A program made the position numbers and the translations under genes. 5,277 bases of DNA from Holosporaceae bacterium (lineage in GTDB: Bacteria; Pseudomonadota; Alphaproteobacteria; UBA3830). Positions 4,399 through 5,277 of the stretch are shown one piece after another (position 1 is the stretch's first letter; every line of letters begins with the position of its first letter). The notes under the pieces were generated by a model, which saw only the letters and a list, made by a program, of their open reading frames with translations, had not been told where the DNA came from and made no database searches. Location of the stretch: the NCBI GenBank assembly GCA_031288435.1, contig JAITRK010000001.1, positions 1 to 5,277 of the forward strand, given 5' to 3'.

Positions 4399-5277
4399 AT
4401 GACATTATCAAGAGGAATACGATTTTTATCCAAAGGATATATCCGAGATTTTCCAAGCTTGCCAGATACGGAGGAAAACGTCAGGCAGGAAATACTATTG
4501 GAAACGGAAAGCGACGAAGATTATCCCATAAAACTAGCCGGCATTTGGCCTGAGAATATTTCGCTAAATGCCGCCATTAATTCGGAAAAAATAGCAGCGT
4601 CCGCTTCCGTTGAACGCATCGAAAATGCCAGAAGTCTTGGCAAAAACGAAATATACAAAACGCCGCTCATCGACGGCGGCTCTCCGCTAAAAAATCCAGA
4701 AGCTTTCTGCTCCAAAATAACCGTAGGATTCGAAAATTCTGGCGAATATGTTGCGGAGAACGAAAAGCATAATTTTTTTGGAAAAAGTTTTGACGATTAC
4801 CAACTAAAGTTTGAAAAGGAAGGTAATTCTTTATACGAAAAAGTTTTTCCATTTTTGGACGGAGACCAAATCGTGGAAAAATATGTTTTTTCCCACGGAG
4901 ATTTTTTGCGGGAAGAAGAATCGTCGGAAAAAGCAAAATTTAGAATTTATCCCTATGGCGGTTTTTGCGAGTATGGAACGCATCCGAAGAATATTGAACT
5001 CTGCGTTTTTCAGACAAAAGTCAACGCGAAAACCACGCTCATACTGATACATAGATTGAGCGCGCTGGCAGCCAGCGGAATAAACCCATTTAGCGATTGT
5101 GTTTTAAAGGATGGAACGCCGTTTGTTGGCGTCAAAAATCTCCAGGAATCGCAAAAAAACAGTTTGTACGACGATATAAAAAATGGAGCATGCCAAATAA
5201 CTATTAGCAACGTCGTTACTAATATTTCGCAACGCTACAAAAGTTCAGGATTAACGCATATTTCAAATACTAACCTA
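4399..5277 (+). CDS. Unrecognised phage structural-region protein (3' partial, at least 293 residues)
   Basis: The frame from ATG 4399 runs to the right edge without a stop. It begins MTLSRGIRFLSKGYIRDFP and follows the large tail gene by 12 nt, with a ribosome-binding site in between, so it belongs to the same operon. The protein is hydrophilic and rich in Glu, Lys, Asn, Phe and Ser, with no signal peptide or membrane helix in the visible part. Visible landmarks are an acidic region around residues 23-45, an Ala/Ser-rich helical stretch around 55-78 (NISLNAAINSEKIAASASVE), aromatic strands such as RIYPYGGFCEYG (182-193) and ELCVFQTKVNAKTTLILIHR (about 200-219). I recognise no family. Its place after a hub-like gene suggests a tail tip, baseplate or fibre-attachment protein. 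Assignment beyond virion structure is not supported. Confidence 0.75.
   Translation, partial: MTLSRGIRFLSKGYIRDFPSLPDTEENVRQEILLETESDEDYPIKLAGIWPENISLNAAINSEKIAASASVERIENARSLGKNEIYKTPLIDGGSPLKNPEAFCSKITVGFENSGEYVAENEKHNFFGKSFDDYQLKFEKEGNSLYEKVFPFLDGDQIVEKYVFSHGDFLREEESSEKAKFRIYPYGGFCEYGTHPKNIELCVFQTKVNAKTTLILIHRLSALAASGINPFSDCVLKDGTPFVGVKNLQESQKNSLYDDIKNGACQITISNVVTNISQRYKSSGLTHISNTNL

Larger units (their letters stand above)
1..5277 (+). mobile_element. Prophage or GTA-like head-tail module, both ends outside the window
   Basis: Six + strand genes in a row, most separated by 0-12 nt or overlapping, follow the order connector, head closure, tail terminator, tail proteins. This is the conserved order of HK97-type tailed phages and of Rhodobacter-type gene transfer agents (g6-g7-g8). 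No terminase, portal, capsid, integrase, lysis gene or attachment site is inside the window, so I cannot tell an inducible prophage from a domesticated element or remnant. All the phage frames are open with no internal stops, which argues against decay. The only interruption is the reverse-strand transporter gene at 1656-2588. Confidence 0.8.

Noticed and set aside
1..5277. tRNA, rRNA, riboswitch, CRISPR, inverted-repeat insertion sequence or attachment site
   Set aside because: No cloverleaf-like sequence, regularly spaced repeats, transposase or recombinase ORF, or long inverted repeats were seen on reading both strands. Almost all bases are taken by protein-coding genes.

Overview
The window looks like part of a prophage, or a gene-transfer-agent-like structural module, from an alphaproteobacterium that probably lives inside host cells. 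Sampled lines give about 40% GC, with many A/T runs. The phage assignment rests on three consecutive genes in the canonical head-to-tail order: connector, head closure protein, tail terminator. The intracellular lifestyle is inferred from a transporter that strongly resembles Sam, the S-adenosylmethionine transporter of Rickettsia. Rickettsiales or Holosporales are reasonable guesses. No host marker gene is present to settle the order.

Layout. Positions 1-301 hold the C-terminal part of a gp6/phiE125 gp8-type head-tail connector. Position 312-611 is a head-tail joining (head closure) protein and 612-1019 a likely tail terminator. These are followed by a 35-codon small ORF (1012-1119) and a 170-residue tail-region protein (1121-1633) whose start sits one base after the small ORF's stop. 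All are on the + strand, tightly spaced or overlapping, and read as one late operon.

The operon is interrupted by one gene on the - strand (1656-2588), a ten-helix EamA/DMT transporter of the Sam type. On the far side the phage operon resumes with a 580-residue tail or baseplate protein (2644-4386). A further gene (4399 onward) stays open to the right edge, giving at least 293 codons, and I do not recognise it.

The main point of interest is the transporter in the phage structural operon. It is convergent with the gene on its left and divergent from the gene on its right. A 7-bp direct repeat (TTTTACT) lies at both borders. Joining the sequence at that repeat would leave a 34-nt intergenic gap with a good Shine-Dalgarno site, so the cassette looks like a later insertion (a moron). 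If intact, it could let a phage carry a metabolite-uptake gene useful to intracellular bacteria. The tail module is also odd: between the tail terminator and the large tail protein there is no recognisable major tail or tape-measure gene.

No tRNA, rRNA, CRISPR array, insertion sequence or clear intrinsic terminator was seen. There is no gene-free stretch longer than 60 bases.
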